Below, in pieces: positions 7,313 to 16,174 of a stretch of 44,712 nucleotides of DNA; the stretch's first letter is position 1; each line of letters starts with the position of its first letter. The position numbers were made by a program, and so were the translations under genes. The stretch spans positions 1 to 44,712 of the forward strand of contig JANYHB010000049.1 in the NCBI GenBank assembly GCA_025359265.1, given 5' to 3'. The notes below the pieces were generated by a model, which saw only the letters and a program-made list of their open reading frames with translations, was not told the origin of the DNA and ran no database searches. Source of the DNA: Hyphomicrobiales bacterium (GTDB lineage Bacteria; Pseudomonadota; Alphaproteobacteria; Rhizobiales; Aestuariivirgaceae).

Positions 7313-8922
7313 GCGGGCCATTGCTGGATGTAAAGAATTTGAGTGTGGCCTTTGGCGGCAAGCTGGTGGTTGACAGCATTAACTTCGCCCTCGCCAAAGG
7401 TGAGACTTTGGCAATCGTGGGCGAGAGCGGCAGTGGCAAATCCGTTTCAGCCTTAGCGATTTTGCGCTTGTTGCAATATCCTCCGGCATCGCACCCCACC
7501 GGCGAAATTCTGTTTAAGGGCCAGGACTTGCTGAAGGCTGGCGAGCGGGAACTGCGCGGTGTGCGCGGGCGCGACATTGCAATGATATTTCAAGAGCCCA
7601 TGACCTCCCTCAATCCGCTGCACACAGTGGAAAAGCAGATTGGCGAAGTGTTGGAATTGCATCAAGGCCTGAAAGGGGCAGCGGCGCGGGCCCAGATTGT
7701 TGACCTGTTGAATAAGGTTGGCATTCGCGATGCATCGTCGCGACTTTCCGATTATCCGCACCAGCTTTCCGGCGGGCAACGGCAGCGCGTGATGATTGCC
7801 ATGGCCCTGGCCAACAAGCCAGACATTCTCATTGCCGATGAACCCACCACAGCCCTTGATGTGACGGTGCAAGCCCAGATTTTGAAACTGCTGAAAGATT
7901 TGCAGGCCGAATTTGGCATGGCTTTGATTTTGATAACCCATGATCTTGGCATTGTGCGGCGCATGGCCGACAGGGTTTGCGTGATGCAGAGAGGCAAGAT
8001 CGTTGAAGTGGCGCTCACCGCAGATATATTTACCAAGCCGCAACATGACTATACAAAAATGCTGTTGGCTGCTGAACCCAAGGGTCGGCCACCTGTTTCA
8101 CAACGCGATGCTGCGGTGATTTTGGAAACGCAAAATCTGAAAGTCTGGTATCCCATCAAGCGCGGATTCTTCAAAAAGACCGTGGGTTATGTGAAGGCCG
8201 TGGATGGGCTTTCGCTCAGCCTGCGAGAAGGGCAGACCTTGGCGCTGGTGGGAGAGAGTGGCTCTGGCAAGACCACCACCGGCTTGGCCATCATGCGGCT
8301 GATTGCCTCGGAAGGGGCGATCACTTTTAATGGCCGGCGCCTTGAGGGCTTGCGCGCCAAGGCGATGCGGCCGTTGCGAAAAGACATGCAGGTGGTGTTT
8401 CAAGACCCTTACGGATCACTCAGCCCGCGCATGAGCGTTTTGCAAATTGTGGAAGAGGGTTTGGAAATCCAGAACCCCACAATGGCAGCAAAGCAACGGC
8501 GCGTGCGCGTGGGCGAAGCGCTTTCAGAGGTGGGGCTTGATCCCGCGAATATGGACCGATACCCCCACGAGTTTTCTGGTGGTCAACGGCAGCGCATTGC
8601 CATTGCGCGGGCATTGGCTTTGCAACCGAAATTCATCATGCTGGATGAGCCTACGTCAGCTCTCGATATGAGTGTGCAGGCCCAGGTGGTGGATTTGCTG
8701 CGGGCTTTGCAGGAGAGGCATGGGCTGTCTTATTTGTTCATCAGCCATGATCTGAAAGTGGTGCGGGCCTTGGCCAATGATGTGATTGTGCTGCGCAATG
8801 GCAAAGTGGAAGAGCGTGGCACGGCGGCAGAGATATTCAATGCGCCCAAAGCAGATTATACCAAGGCGCTTTTGGCTGCCGCTTTGAATTTGAAGGCCGA
8901 TGAAAAGGTTGTGGCGCAGTGA
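7309..8922 (+). CDS. yejF: Peptide ABC transporter ATP-binding protein with two ATPase domains, YejF-type
   Basis: This 537-residue protein carries two fused nucleotide-binding domains, which power the YejBE channel. The first (about 4-260) has Walker A GESGSGKS, signature LSGGQRQR and Walker B ILIADEPT. The second (about 272-525) has GESGSGKT, FSGGQRQR and IMLDEPT. Both contain the D-loop and the switch histidine (ITHDLG and ISHDLK). Fusion of both ATPases in one chain is the YejF arrangement, unlike the split DppD/DppF pair. The stop overlaps the GTG start of the next gene by four bases. Confidence 0.95.
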   Translation: MSGPLLDVKNLSVAFGGKLVVDSINFALAKGETLAIVGESGSGKSVSALAILRLLQYPPASHPTGEILFKGQDLLKAGERELRGVRGRDIAMIFQEPMTSLNPLHTVEKQIGEVLELHQGLKGAAARAQIVDLLNKVGIRDASSRLSDYPHQLSGGQRQRVMIAMALANKPDILIADEPTTALDVTVQAQILKLLKDLQAEFGMALILITHDLGIVRRMADRVCVMQRGKIVEVALTADIFTKPQHDYTKMLLAAEPKGRPPVSQRDAAVILETQNLKVWYPIKRGFFKKTVGYVKAVDGLSLSLREGQTLALVGESGSGKTTTGLAIMRLIASEGAITFNGRRLEGLRAKAMRPLRKDMQVVFQDPYGSLSPRMSVLQIVEEGLEIQNPTMAAKQRRVRVGEALSEVGLDPANMDRYPHEFSGGQRQRIAIARALALQPKFIMLDEPTSALDMSVQAQVVDLLRALQERHGLSYLFISHDLKVVRALANDVIVLRNGKVEERGTAAEIFNAPKADYTKALLAAALNLKADEKVVAQ

Positions 8923-9866
8923 GCGCGTTTGCTTTCGTCACACCCACTTGGGACGCGGCCCCATGGGCAGCCGCAATGCGCCAGGCCGCTCCCCATTTAA
9001 ATGTGCGCGTTTGGCCGAACATGGGCCATGTGAATGATATTCAATATGCGGCTTGTTGGCTTCCCCCGGCCAATGTGATGACGGGTTTGCCCAACTTGAA
9101 GGTGATTTTTTCTCTGGGCGCGGGGGTGGATGCGATTCTTGCTGACCCGACATTGCCCCGCCATGTGCCCATTGTGCGCGTGGTTGACCCGGACCTGACC
9201 AACCGCATGAGCGAGTTTATTGTGATGCATGTGTTGATGCATCATCGCCAGCAGCTTCGCTTAAATGAAAACCAACGCAATGGAATTTGGCAGGCTTTCA
9301 CCCAACATGCCGCCAAGGATGTATCGGTTGGCATAATGGGCCTTGGTGTTCTGGGCCAAGATGCGGCGCGGAAATTAGAAGTTATGGGATTTCAAGTGCG
9401 CGGCTGGAGCCGCTCTGCGAAGGTGATTGCGGGAGTAGATAGTTTTGCAGGCCCGGAGCAGCTCAACGAATTTTTAAAAGATACAGATATTTTAATTTCG
9501 CTGTTGCCAGCAACGCCTGAGACTGACGGCATTATCAACCGTGATCTCTTGTCAAAGCTTTCGCGCGCGGGGCCTTTTGCTGCGCCCATCCTCATCAATG
9601 CCGGGCGTGGGCGGCAACAGAATGAAAATGATATATTGGCTTGCCTTGATGATGGCACACTTTATGGGGCCTCGCTTGATGTGTTCACTCAAGAACCGTT
9701 GCCGAAAACCAGCCGCTTGTGGAACCATCCCAAGGTTATGGTCTCGCCGCATTCTGCCGCTGATTCTGAGCCATTGACGATTTGCACTTATATTGCCGCT
9801 CAAATTGCAGCGTTCCAAAAAGACAAAAGCCATTCAAATCAAATAGATAGGAAACTGAGTTATTAG
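8919..9866 (+). CDS. ghrA: Glyoxylate/hydroxypyruvate reductase A-like dehydrogenase
   Basis: This is a cytoplasmic NAD(P)H-dependent 2-hydroxyacid dehydrogenase of 315 residues. The nucleotide-binding motif GIMGLGVLGQ is at about 138-147. The catalytic triad is visible as R230 (INAGRGRQ), E259 (FTQEPLP) and H278 (SPHSAA). The sequence SLGAGVDAIL and the overall pattern fit the GhrA subgroup, which reduces glyoxylate and hydroxypyruvate. The start is a GTG overlapping the yejF stop, so it is expressed as the last gene of the transporter operon, though no metabolic link to peptide import is evident. Substrate preference is inferred from family resemblance. Confidence 0.85.
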   Translation: MSAFAFVTPTWDAAPWAAAMRQAAPHLNVRVWPNMGHVNDIQYAACWLPPANVMTGLPNLKVIFSLGAGVDAILADPTLPRHVPIVRVVDPDLTNRMSEFIVMHVLMHHRQQLRLNENQRNGIWQAFTQHAAKDVSVGIMGLGVLGQDAARKLEVMGFQVRGWSRSAKVIAGVDSFAGPEQLNEFLKDTDILISLLPATPETDGIINRDLLSKLSRAGPFAAPILINAGRGRQQNENDILACLDDGTLYGASLDVFTQEPLPKTSRLWNHPKVMVSPHSAADSEPLTICTYIAAQIAAFQKDKSHSNQIDRKLSY

Positions 9867-9957
9867 CAATAATGCTTGCATCGAAAAGCTTTCCCGCTAT
9901 GTTTCCGCACGTTCCAAGGCATGGGGCCTTGGATGAAACTTTTTAGGGGGATTTCCC

Positions 9958-10371
9958 ATGTGGAAAGATTTTAAGAACTTTGCGTTTAAGGGCAACGCCT
10001 TCGATCTCGCCGTCGGCGTAGTGATGGGCGGCGCTTTTGGTGCCATTGTAACTTCAGTTGTGAATGACATTATCATGCCGATCATCAGCGTATTGACTGG
10101 CGGTGTGAGTTTTGTGAACAAGTTTGCACCGTTGAACTCGGCCGTAACGGCAACAACTTATGCGGATGCTGTTAAGCAAGGTGCGACATTGGGCTATGGC
10201 AGCTTGATCCAGGCGATCATCAGCTTCCTGGCGATTGCCGCATTCTTGTTCGTGTTGGTTCGGATTTCGAATTCCATGAAGAGGGCAGAGCCACCAGCAC
10301 CACCGCCACCTGCCTCGACCACCGACACTTTGTTGGCCGAGATCCGTGATGGACTGAAGGGGCGCAAGTAA
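9958..10371 (+). CDS. mscL: Large-conductance mechanosensitive channel
   Basis: This small inner-membrane channel of 137 residues opens under membrane tension during osmotic downshock. The N-terminal amphipathic segment and first helix read FKNFAFKGNAFDLAVGVVMG, a hallmark of MscL. A periplasmic loop, a second helix (about 78-104) and a cytoplasmic C-terminal helix follow, the last after a Pro-rich linker. The AGGGGG site before the ATG is strong. The gene stands alone and is followed by a clear terminator. Confidence 0.95.
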   Translation: MWKDFKNFAFKGNAFDLAVGVVMGGAFGAIVTSVVNDIIMPIISVLTGGVSFVNKFAPLNSAVTATTYADAVKQGATLGYGSLIQAIISFLAIAAFLFVLVRISNSMKRAEPPAPPPPASTTDTLLAEIRDGLKGRK

Positions 10372-10394
10372 AGCTGACTAATGCCAAATTGCGA

Positions 10395-10422
10395 AGCCCG
10401 GCTGATAAAGCCGGGCTTTTTT
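10395..10422 (+). terminator. Intrinsic terminator after mscL
   Basis: The arms AGCCCGGC and GCCGGGCT surround a seven-base loop and are followed by a run of six T. It ends the mscL transcript on the plus strand. marC, convergent, ends about 20 bp further on. Confidence 0.9.
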
Positions 10423-10440
10423 GTGGGTGGCATTCGGAGT

Positions 10441-11064
10441 TTATCCGAAAAGCACCTTGATGCCATCAATAACGAATTGTACCGCAAGTGCCGCAAGGAT
10501 AATGCCAAGAATTCGGCTGATAACGGCGCGGCCGGTTACGCCCAGCAGAAATGAAATCCGGTCAGCGGCGCGGAAACAGAGATAGCAGAGCAATAGAACC
10601 AAGGCGATGAGTGCATACAGCGCTATTTGCTTTGGCACATCCGTTCCGGCGCGGCCCGCCAGCAAGATCATCGCAGTGATGGCACCCGGGCCCGCCAGAA
10701 GTGGAATGGCCAACGGAAAAGCGGCAATGTTGCGCACGTGATCGATGGTAATGGCCTTTTCGGCCAGGCTTTCGCGGCGTTGCGAACGCCAATCAAATAC
10801 CATCTCGCCCGCTGAAGACAAGAGCAGCAACCCACCGGCAATGCGCAACGCGGCCAGCGAAATGCCCAAGAGCAGCAGCAGTTTTGCACCGCCGACGCCG
10901 GCCCCCAAAAGAAGAAAAAAAGCGATGACCGAGCCGCGCAGTGCCACTTCATCGCGCTGCGCTTTTGACATGCCTTGGGTGAGGCCCAGGAAAATCGCAC
11001 TGGTGAAGATTGGATCGATGATAACCAAAAGTGTAGCCAGCACAGATGAGATGAAATCTTGCAT
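10441..11064 (-). CDS. MarC-family membrane protein
   Basis: This 207-residue integral membrane protein has about six hydrophobic segments. Typical MarC/UPF0056 marks are LVIIDPIFTSAIFLGLTQG near the N-terminus, IPLLAGPGAITAMILL in the middle and RILGIILAALAVQFVIDGI at the end. The family's function is not established; an early link to multiple antibiotic resistance was not upheld. The gene follows the methyltransferase gene on the same strand with a four-base gap and may share its transcript. Confidence 0.88.
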   Translation of the reverse strand: MQDFISSVLATLLVIIDPIFTSAIFLGLTQGMSKAQRDEVALRGSVIAFFLLLGAGVGGAKLLLLLGISLAALRIAGGLLLLSSAGEMVFDWRSQRRESLAEKAITIDHVRNIAAFPLAIPLLAGPGAITAMILLAGRAGTDVPKQIALYALIALVLLLCYLCFRAADRISFLLGVTGRAVISRILGIILAALAVQFVIDGIKVLFG

Positions 11065-11068
11065 CGGG

Positions 11069-12598
11069 TTAACTTACATTATCCGGCAACTCGCGCTGGC
11101 GTTTTGCCACAAAATCCTGCAGGGCTTCGGCAATGCTGTCGTCCAAGTGGGGTTGTTGGTATTGCGCCAAAGCAGCTTTGGCTTTTTCGCGGCCCCTGGT
11201 GTCGTGATCTTTGGCACCTTCCGCATGCCATTGTTCATAGGGATTGAAATCCATGACAGTCGGCATGAAGAAGGCTTTTTCAAAATGTTCTAAAGTGTGC
11301 TGGGTTCCGAGAAAATGCCCGGCCGGGCCAACTTCGCGCACCGCCGCCATAGCTTCCTTGAAATCATCAAATTTCAGGCCGCCCGCATATTTATACCAGC
11401 CGGAAAGCTGCTCACAATCGGTCATGAATTTGGAATACCCGCAGGCCAGGCCCGCCTCAAGCCAGCCTGCCACATGCCAAATATAGTTGGCACCTGCGAG
11501 TATGGCGGCGTGCATGAGCATGTTGGATTCATAGCCCGCTTGTGCATCATTGATTTTAGATCCAACGTGAAAACCAGACGTGCGCCATGGAAGCTTATAT
11601 TTGCGTGCCAACTGCCCCATCACAAACATCATTTGTGCGGCCTCCGGTGTGCCCCCCATCGGAGCACCGGTTTTCATGTCTACCGTGACCATGAACTGGC
11701 CATAAATCTGCGGGGAACCGGCGCGGATGAGCTGCGTGAACGCCACGCCTGCCAATGCCTCAGCGTTCACTTGCGCCACCGCACCAATGGATGAGGCCGA
11801 GGTGGACGCACCGCAGAGCGCGAAGGGTGCCAAGATCAACGGCTGATTGTGGCGTGCATAAACCCGCATCGCATCCAACATGGTTTGATCCCAGACCAAG
11901 GGCGAGTTGGCATTGGTGATGGAAACAACCACGGGATTATCTTTCACAAAGTCTTCGCCAAAAACCATGCCGGCCATTTTCATTACATCTTCAGCGCGAG
12001 ACTTCGAGGTGACGATGCCCATGAAAGGTTTGTCGGAATGGGTTAGGGCAGATTGGATGACGTGCAGATGGCGTTTCGGCACGGGCACATCCATCGGCTC
12101 ACAGATAATGGAGCTGGCGGAGTGAAGTTGGGGTGCCATTTGCGCCAGCCTATGGAAATTTTGCAGATCGGCCAATGTGCCATAGCGGCGATTATTTTCC
12201 AGATCGCGCACATAAGGTGCACCATACATGGGTACAAAGACAGTGTTCCTGCCACCGATTTTGACGGTGCGTTGCGGGTTGCGGGCATGAAGCGTGAACT
12301 CTGATGGCACCTTGGCCACCAATTCCATCACCATCGCGCGGTCCAGGCGCACGCGAGTGCCTTGCACATCAGCCCCTGCGGCTTTCCACATCGCGATGGC
12401 CTCATCATCGCGGAATTCGCAGCCAATCTCTTCGAGGATTTTCAGTGACTCAAGGTGGATCAGTTCCACGGCTTCAGCAGGCAACAATTCATAAGTTGGA
12501 ATTTCGCGCACCAGCGTTGGAAACGCCAGCAGCGGGGCAGCACGCAAAGCGCGCCTGCCATCTCGCCCGCCCGGGCGCTTGGGTTTATCATCGCTCAT
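11069..12598 (-). CDS. MttB-superfamily methyltransferase, non-pyrrolysine type
   Basis: This 509-residue protein belongs to the trimethylamine methyltransferase (MttB/COG5598) superfamily, whose members move a methyl group from a quaternary or tertiary amine to a corrinoid protein. Family marks include ELIHLESLKILEEIGCEF near the N-terminus, VPMYGAPYVRDLENNRRYGT, FMGIVTSKSRAEDVMKMA and the C-terminal DAQAGYESNMLM to HTLEHFEKAFFMP. The frame is uninterrupted, so there is no amber codon for pyrrolysine. This places it with the glycine betaine-type members rather than true trimethylamine enzymes. No corrinoid protein or activating enzyme is encoded nearby. A divergent APC permease may bring in the substrate. 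The substrate itself cannot be told from the sequence. Confidence 0.85.
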   Translation of the reverse strand: MSDDKPKRPGGRDGRRALRAAPLLAFPTLVREIPTYELLPAEAVELIHLESLKILEEIGCEFRDDEAIAMWKAAGADVQGTRVRLDRAMVMELVAKVPSEFTLHARNPQRTVKIGGRNTVFVPMYGAPYVRDLENNRRYGTLADLQNFHRLAQMAPQLHSASSIICEPMDVPVPKRHLHVIQSALTHSDKPFMGIVTSKSRAEDVMKMAGMVFGEDFVKDNPVVVSITNANSPLVWDQTMLDAMRVYARHNQPLILAPFALCGASTSASSIGAVAQVNAEALAGVAFTQLIRAGSPQIYGQFMVTVDMKTGAPMGGTPEAAQMMFVMGQLARKYKLPWRTSGFHVGSKINDAQAGYESNMLMHAAILAGANYIWHVAGWLEAGLACGYSKFMTDCEQLSGWYKYAGGLKFDDFKEAMAAVREVGPAGHFLGTQHTLEHFEKAFFMPTVMDFNPYEQWHAEGAKDHDTRGREKAKAALAQYQQPHLDDSIAEALQDFVAKRQRELPDNVS

Positions 12599-12820
12599 GG
12601 TGCAATGCTATCATGCGCAGGGGCTGCGGCAAGGGCCAACCCCTGAAGTGAACCTGCTCAGCGGGCACAAACTGGCACCAAGCGAGACGGTTGACGGTTA
12701 GCCCACTTACGAGTCATCATGCCAGACAGGGGACCAGCCGAAAAAGAAAGCCCTTAGACTTTCATAATCGGGGGCAACATGATGTGCCGCTTTGCCCCAA
12801 AGCGCGCCTGGAGTGCCATG
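12599..12820. promoter_or_regulatory. Divergent control region between methyltransferase and permease
   Basis: The 222-bp gap must hold promoters for both divergent genes. An inverted repeat CAGGGG (12618-12623) and CCCCTG (12640-12645) lies just upstream of the methyltransferase start and could form a hairpin in its leader or act as a protein site. A CATAAT at 12763-12768 could serve as a -10 box for the permease, but no good -35 precedes it. A TTGACG stands near 12690. None of these is strong enough for a firm assignment. Confidence 0.35.
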
Positions 12821-14500
12821 ATGGCTAATACAACTATGAGCGAGGACGAAAAAGTCCTCCACGGAATGGGCTATGCGCAAGAATTATCGCGGCGCATGGG
12901 CGGTTTCCAGAATTTCGCGATTTCGTTTTCAATCATATGCATTCTGTCGGGTGGACTTGCGTCCTTCCCGATCGCGCTTTCAACAGTTGGTCCATGGATG
13001 GCCACCATTGGCTGGATATTGGGTGGCGTGTTCGCACTGATCGTTGCAGCCTCAATGGGCCAGATCGCCTCGGCCTATCCAACGGCGGGCGGGCTTTATC
13101 ACTGGTCGTCCATTTTGGGCGGCAAGTTCTGGGGCTGGTTGACGGCCTGGACCAATCTGCTTGGATTGCTTTTCGTGATCCCTGCGGTGAACGTCATTCT
13201 CTATGGCTTCATCCGCGATTTGTTCTTCGCTGGGATGTTGGGCACAGACACTTCAACCTGGACCAACACCACAATGTATGAATGGGTAGCGGCCATCACC
13301 ATTGCGCAGTGCTTGCTGAATCATTTCGGCATCAAGCTGACCACACTGTTGACCGATATTTCCGGCTACCTGATTTTCGTCATCTCGATCTTGTTGACGA
13401 TCCTGCTGTTCACCCATGTCAAGAGTTTTGATCTTGGCAAGGCCTTCGCCTTCGTGAACACCACAGGTAATGCAGGCGGTGGCGTGGCTCCGGCTTACGG
13501 CGCCATCATGGCCGTGTTGATGGGTATGCTCTATCCGCTGTTTACCATCACAGGATTTGACGCTTCGGCCCATACGTCCGAAGAAACCCGCGATGCACAG
13601 GCAACCGTGCACAGAGGCATGATCCAGTCTGTGTTCTGGTCACTGGTGTTTGGCTTCTTGCTCGCCTTGGGCATGACGCTGGCACTGCCTGCCGTTTATG
13701 ACGTGCTGGCCGCTGATCCGAAGCAGACGACACTTTCAGCTGATGCCATGAAGGCACTGGCTGGCATTGCTGGCGGGCCTGCCCCGGCAGACATGGCCGT
13801 GCTGGGTTGGAATTCTTTTGCCGTGTTGTTCAACACGTTGATCATGCCAAGCTTCCTTGGCAAGATTTGCGCGCTGGGCATTATTGTGGCGAATTTCTTC
13901 TGCGCCCTCTCGGCTGTCACCTCAACCTCGCGCATGATCTATGCCTTTGCGCGTGACCGTGGCATGCCCGGCATGCTGGCCAATGTGAGTGCCGCATACC
14001 GCACGCCAACTGCAGCTATCTGGTTCACTGGCATTGTGTCATTCATCCTGGTGGTTGTCACCACACCGCTCAATGCCTTTGCCGCACTCTCAACAGGCTG
14101 TGCCATGTATCTTTACATGTCATACGCCATGCCTGTTGTGGCTGGCATGATAGCAGAGGGCAAGACCTGGAACACCTATGGCAAGTTCCGCCTCGGTGGG
14201 CTTTCCAAAGCCTTCGGCCTGATTGTGTTGCTGGGTGTTATCGGCATCATGATTGGCGGCCATGCCTTTGTGCCATCAGTTGCTGCTGTTGCCGCTGATG
14301 CTGCGGCGAATCCACCGGTTGCTGGCTCATCCTTCGTTCCAGGCCTGTGGTATTACACCGTGGGCTTCTATGCGATCTTGCTGATCGTATGGTTTGCCTA
14401 TGAAGGCAAGCGCTTCCAGGGCCCGCCGATTGGTGATCAAATCGCCAAGCGCCAGGCCGCCATTGCTGCGGCCGAGAAGGCCTTGGCTGCCCACGCGTAA
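12821..14500 (+). CDS. APC-superfamily amino acid/amine permease
   Basis: This integral membrane transporter of 559 residues has about 12 hydrophobic segments. The first helix region GGFQNFAISFSIICILSGG and the loop ASMGQIASAYPTAGGLYHW are typical of the GABA/amino-acid permease branch of the APC superfamily. FDASAHTSEETRDA is the conserved loop after a middle helix. A GGAG site seven bases before the ATG at 12821 supports this start; an ATG at 12779 also follows a G-rich stretch, so the start is uncertain by 14 residues. Divergence from an MttB-type methyltransferase suggests that it imports a methylated amine or betaine, but amino acids are equally possible. Confidence 0.85.
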   Translation: MANTTMSEDEKVLHGMGYAQELSRRMGGFQNFAISFSIICILSGGLASFPIALSTVGPWMATIGWILGGVFALIVAASMGQIASAYPTAGGLYHWSSILGGKFWGWLTAWTNLLGLLFVIPAVNVILYGFIRDLFFAGMLGTDTSTWTNTTMYEWVAAITIAQCLLNHFGIKLTTLLTDISGYLIFVISILLTILLFTHVKSFDLGKAFAFVNTTGNAGGGVAPAYGAIMAVLMGMLYPLFTITGFDASAHTSEETRDAQATVHRGMIQSVFWSLVFGFLLALGMTLALPAVYDVLAADPKQTTLSADAMKALAGIAGGPAPADMAVLGWNSFAVLFNTLIMPSFLGKICALGIIVANFFCALSAVTSTSRMIYAFARDRGMPGMLANVSAAYRTPTAAIWFTGIVSFILVVVTTPLNAFAALSTGCAMYLYMSYAMPVVAGMIAEGKTWNTYGKFRLGGLSKAFGLIVLLGVIGIMIGGHAFVPSVAAVAADAAANPPVAGSSFVPGLWYYTVGFYAILLIVWFAYEGKRFQGPPIGDQIAKRQAAIAAAEKALAAHA

Positions 14501-14522
14501 CCGGGTTATTCATTAAAGGCAG

Positions 14523-14550
14523 AAAGGCGGCTTGAAAGGCCGCCTTTTTT
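14523..14550 (+). terminator. Intrinsic terminator after the permease, abutting the next operon
   Basis: The arms AAAGGCGGC and GCCGCCTTT enclose a seven-base loop and run into a tract of T. It ends the permease transcript. The T-tract finishes only 16 bases before the start of the next gene, leaving no room for a separate promoter downstream of it. Confidence 0.85.
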
Positions 14551-14566
14551 GTTTGATGGATGGTGG

Positions 14567-16174
14567 ATGGCCTTGCCCTTGTTTCTCATTTTTGTTTTGC
14601 CCGTGTTGGCGGTGTTGCTTTTCATGCTGCAGGACACCACTTCGCTGGCAGCTTGGGCGGCACTTGTGGTGCATACGCAGCTGGTGAAGAGCCTTGGCCT
14701 TTCGCTGGCTACGGGTGGCGCTGCCACAATCATCGCCATATTCATCAGTATACTGATTGTTTCGACGGCGTTTGAGGGTGGGCGGTTGCCTGGCGTATCA
14801 CGCGGGGTGGGGCCCATGCTGGCGGTGCCGCATCTGGCCTTTGCCATCGGGTTTTCTTTTGTAATCATGCCCAGCGGCCTGCTGGCCCGCATGGTGGCCC
14901 CGCTGTTTGGATGGGTGGTCCCTCCTGCTTGGGTGACCAGCCATGATCCCTATGGCGTGGCGTTGGTTGTGGCGCTGGCGGTCAAAGAATCTGGTTTTCT
15001 AGTGTTTGCCCTGCTGGGCCTCTTGGCGCGGGAAGATGCGCGGCAAAGTTTCATGTCGCAGCGCGCCGTGGCACAGAGTTTGGGACATGGATCTTTTTCC
15101 ATCTGGCTCAGCGTTTTCTTGCCGCAACTCGCCGACCTCATGCTGTGGCCGGTGGTGATTGTATTTTTCTATGCCACAAGCGTTGTGGATATGGCGCTGG
15201 TGTTGGGGCCAACCGAGCCGCCGACTTTTGCAATGGTGGTGTGGAGTGATTTGGGCAGTTCCAACCTTGACCATAACGCCCGCGGCGGGGCGGGTGCAGT
15301 TTTACTGACACTGGTTTCGGGTGCCTTTCTGTTTGCCGCGTTCACGTTGCTGTATTTTGCAAAGGCCGCATTCATGCGGTTTGCAACGCGCGGGCCGGCG
15401 TTGGGCACTTTGCCATTATGGCTGGGCCTGGCCAAATGGCGCGGCTTGGAAATGGTCTACGTCGCTGGGGTTGGCGTGTTGATGTTGCTCAGTTTTGCGC
15501 CGCTGTGGCCGTTTCCAGAGCTGCTGCCTCCCCGTGTGAGTGCGGCGGCCTGGTCGCAAGTGATGGCCCGGCCAGAGGCTTCTGTTGCAAGTTTGGTGGT
15601 GGCTGGCCTTTCCAGTTTGATTGGCATTGTGGCGCTTATTGGCTGGTTTGAGACCAGACGCGAGCGGGATGACCGGCTTGTTGTTTTGGTCAGTTTGGTG
15701 TTTCTCGCGCTTCCCTCGGTGTTGACGGGGCTTGGGCAATATCGTTTGCTGCTGCACCTTGACCTGGTGGCTACAGCGCCGGGGCTGCTGCTGGCGCATG
15801 TGTTGCCGAGCATCGCTTACATGATGATTTTGTTGCGCGCGCCATATCGCGCTTTTGGGGAGCACTGGCGCGTTGCGACACAGGGCTTGGGCACTTCACG
15901 AGCGGCCTTCTTGTGGCGGGTGAAATGGCCGTTGCTGAAAGGGCCGATTGCTTCAGCCATGGCAGTGGGCTTTGCGGTTTCATTTGCGCAATATGTGCCC
16001 GCACAGTTGGTTTCTGCTGGCCGGTTTACCACGTTGCCCATTGAAGCGGTGACCCTGGCGTCGGGTGGCAATCGTTCGCTTACCGCGGCCTTTGCCTTGC
16101 TGCTGATGGTGCCGCCATTGCTGGTGTTTGGCGCGGCCGCATGGTGGGCGCGCCCGCGTTGGCGCCAAGCATGA
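14567..16174 (+). CDS. ynjC: ABC transporter permease, YnjC-like, two-domain
   Basis: This 535-residue inner-membrane protein carries two fused permease domains, like YnjC or ThiP. Each half has about six hydrophobic segments, and EAA-type coupling loops are seen around SQRAVAQSLGHGSF and GEHWRVATQGLGTSRAAF. The ATG at 14567 follows a GGATGG sequence; a TTG at 14549 would add six residues. It overlaps the ATPase gene by four bases (ATGA). The order permease, ATPase, CDP-alcohol phosphatidyltransferase matches ynjC-ynjD-ynjF of E. coli, except that the binding protein (ynjB) is missing. The transported substrate is unknown. Confidence 0.82.
   Translation: MALPLFLIFVLPVLAVLLFMLQDTTSLAAWAALVVHTQLVKSLGLSLATGGAATIIAIFISILIVSTAFEGGRLPGVSRGVGPMLAVPHLAFAIGFSFVIMPSGLLARMVAPLFGWVVPPAWVTSHDPYGVALVVALAVKESGFLVFALLGLLAREDARQSFMSQRAVAQSLGHGSFSIWLSVFLPQLADLMLWPVVIVFFYATSVVDMALVLGPTEPPTFAMVVWSDLGSSNLDHNARGGAGAVLLTLVSGAFLFAAFTLLYFAKAAFMRFATRGPALGTLPLWLGLAKWRGLEMVYVAGVGVLMLLSFAPLWPFPELLPPRVSAAAWSQVMARPEASVASLVVAGLSSLIGIVALIGWFETRRERDDRLVVLVSLVFLALPSVLTGLGQYRLLLHLDLVATAPGLLLAHVLPSIAYMMILLRAPYRAFGEHWRVATQGLGTSRAAFLWRVKWPLLKGPIASAMAVGFAVSFAQYVPAQLVSAGRFTTLPIEAVTLASGGNRSLTAAFALLLMVPPLLVFGAAAWWARPRWRQA

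Noticed and set aside
11069-12598. Pyrrolysine codon in the methyltransferase
   Set aside because: The frame has no internal amber codon, and no pylT-like RNA or pyl gene was seen.
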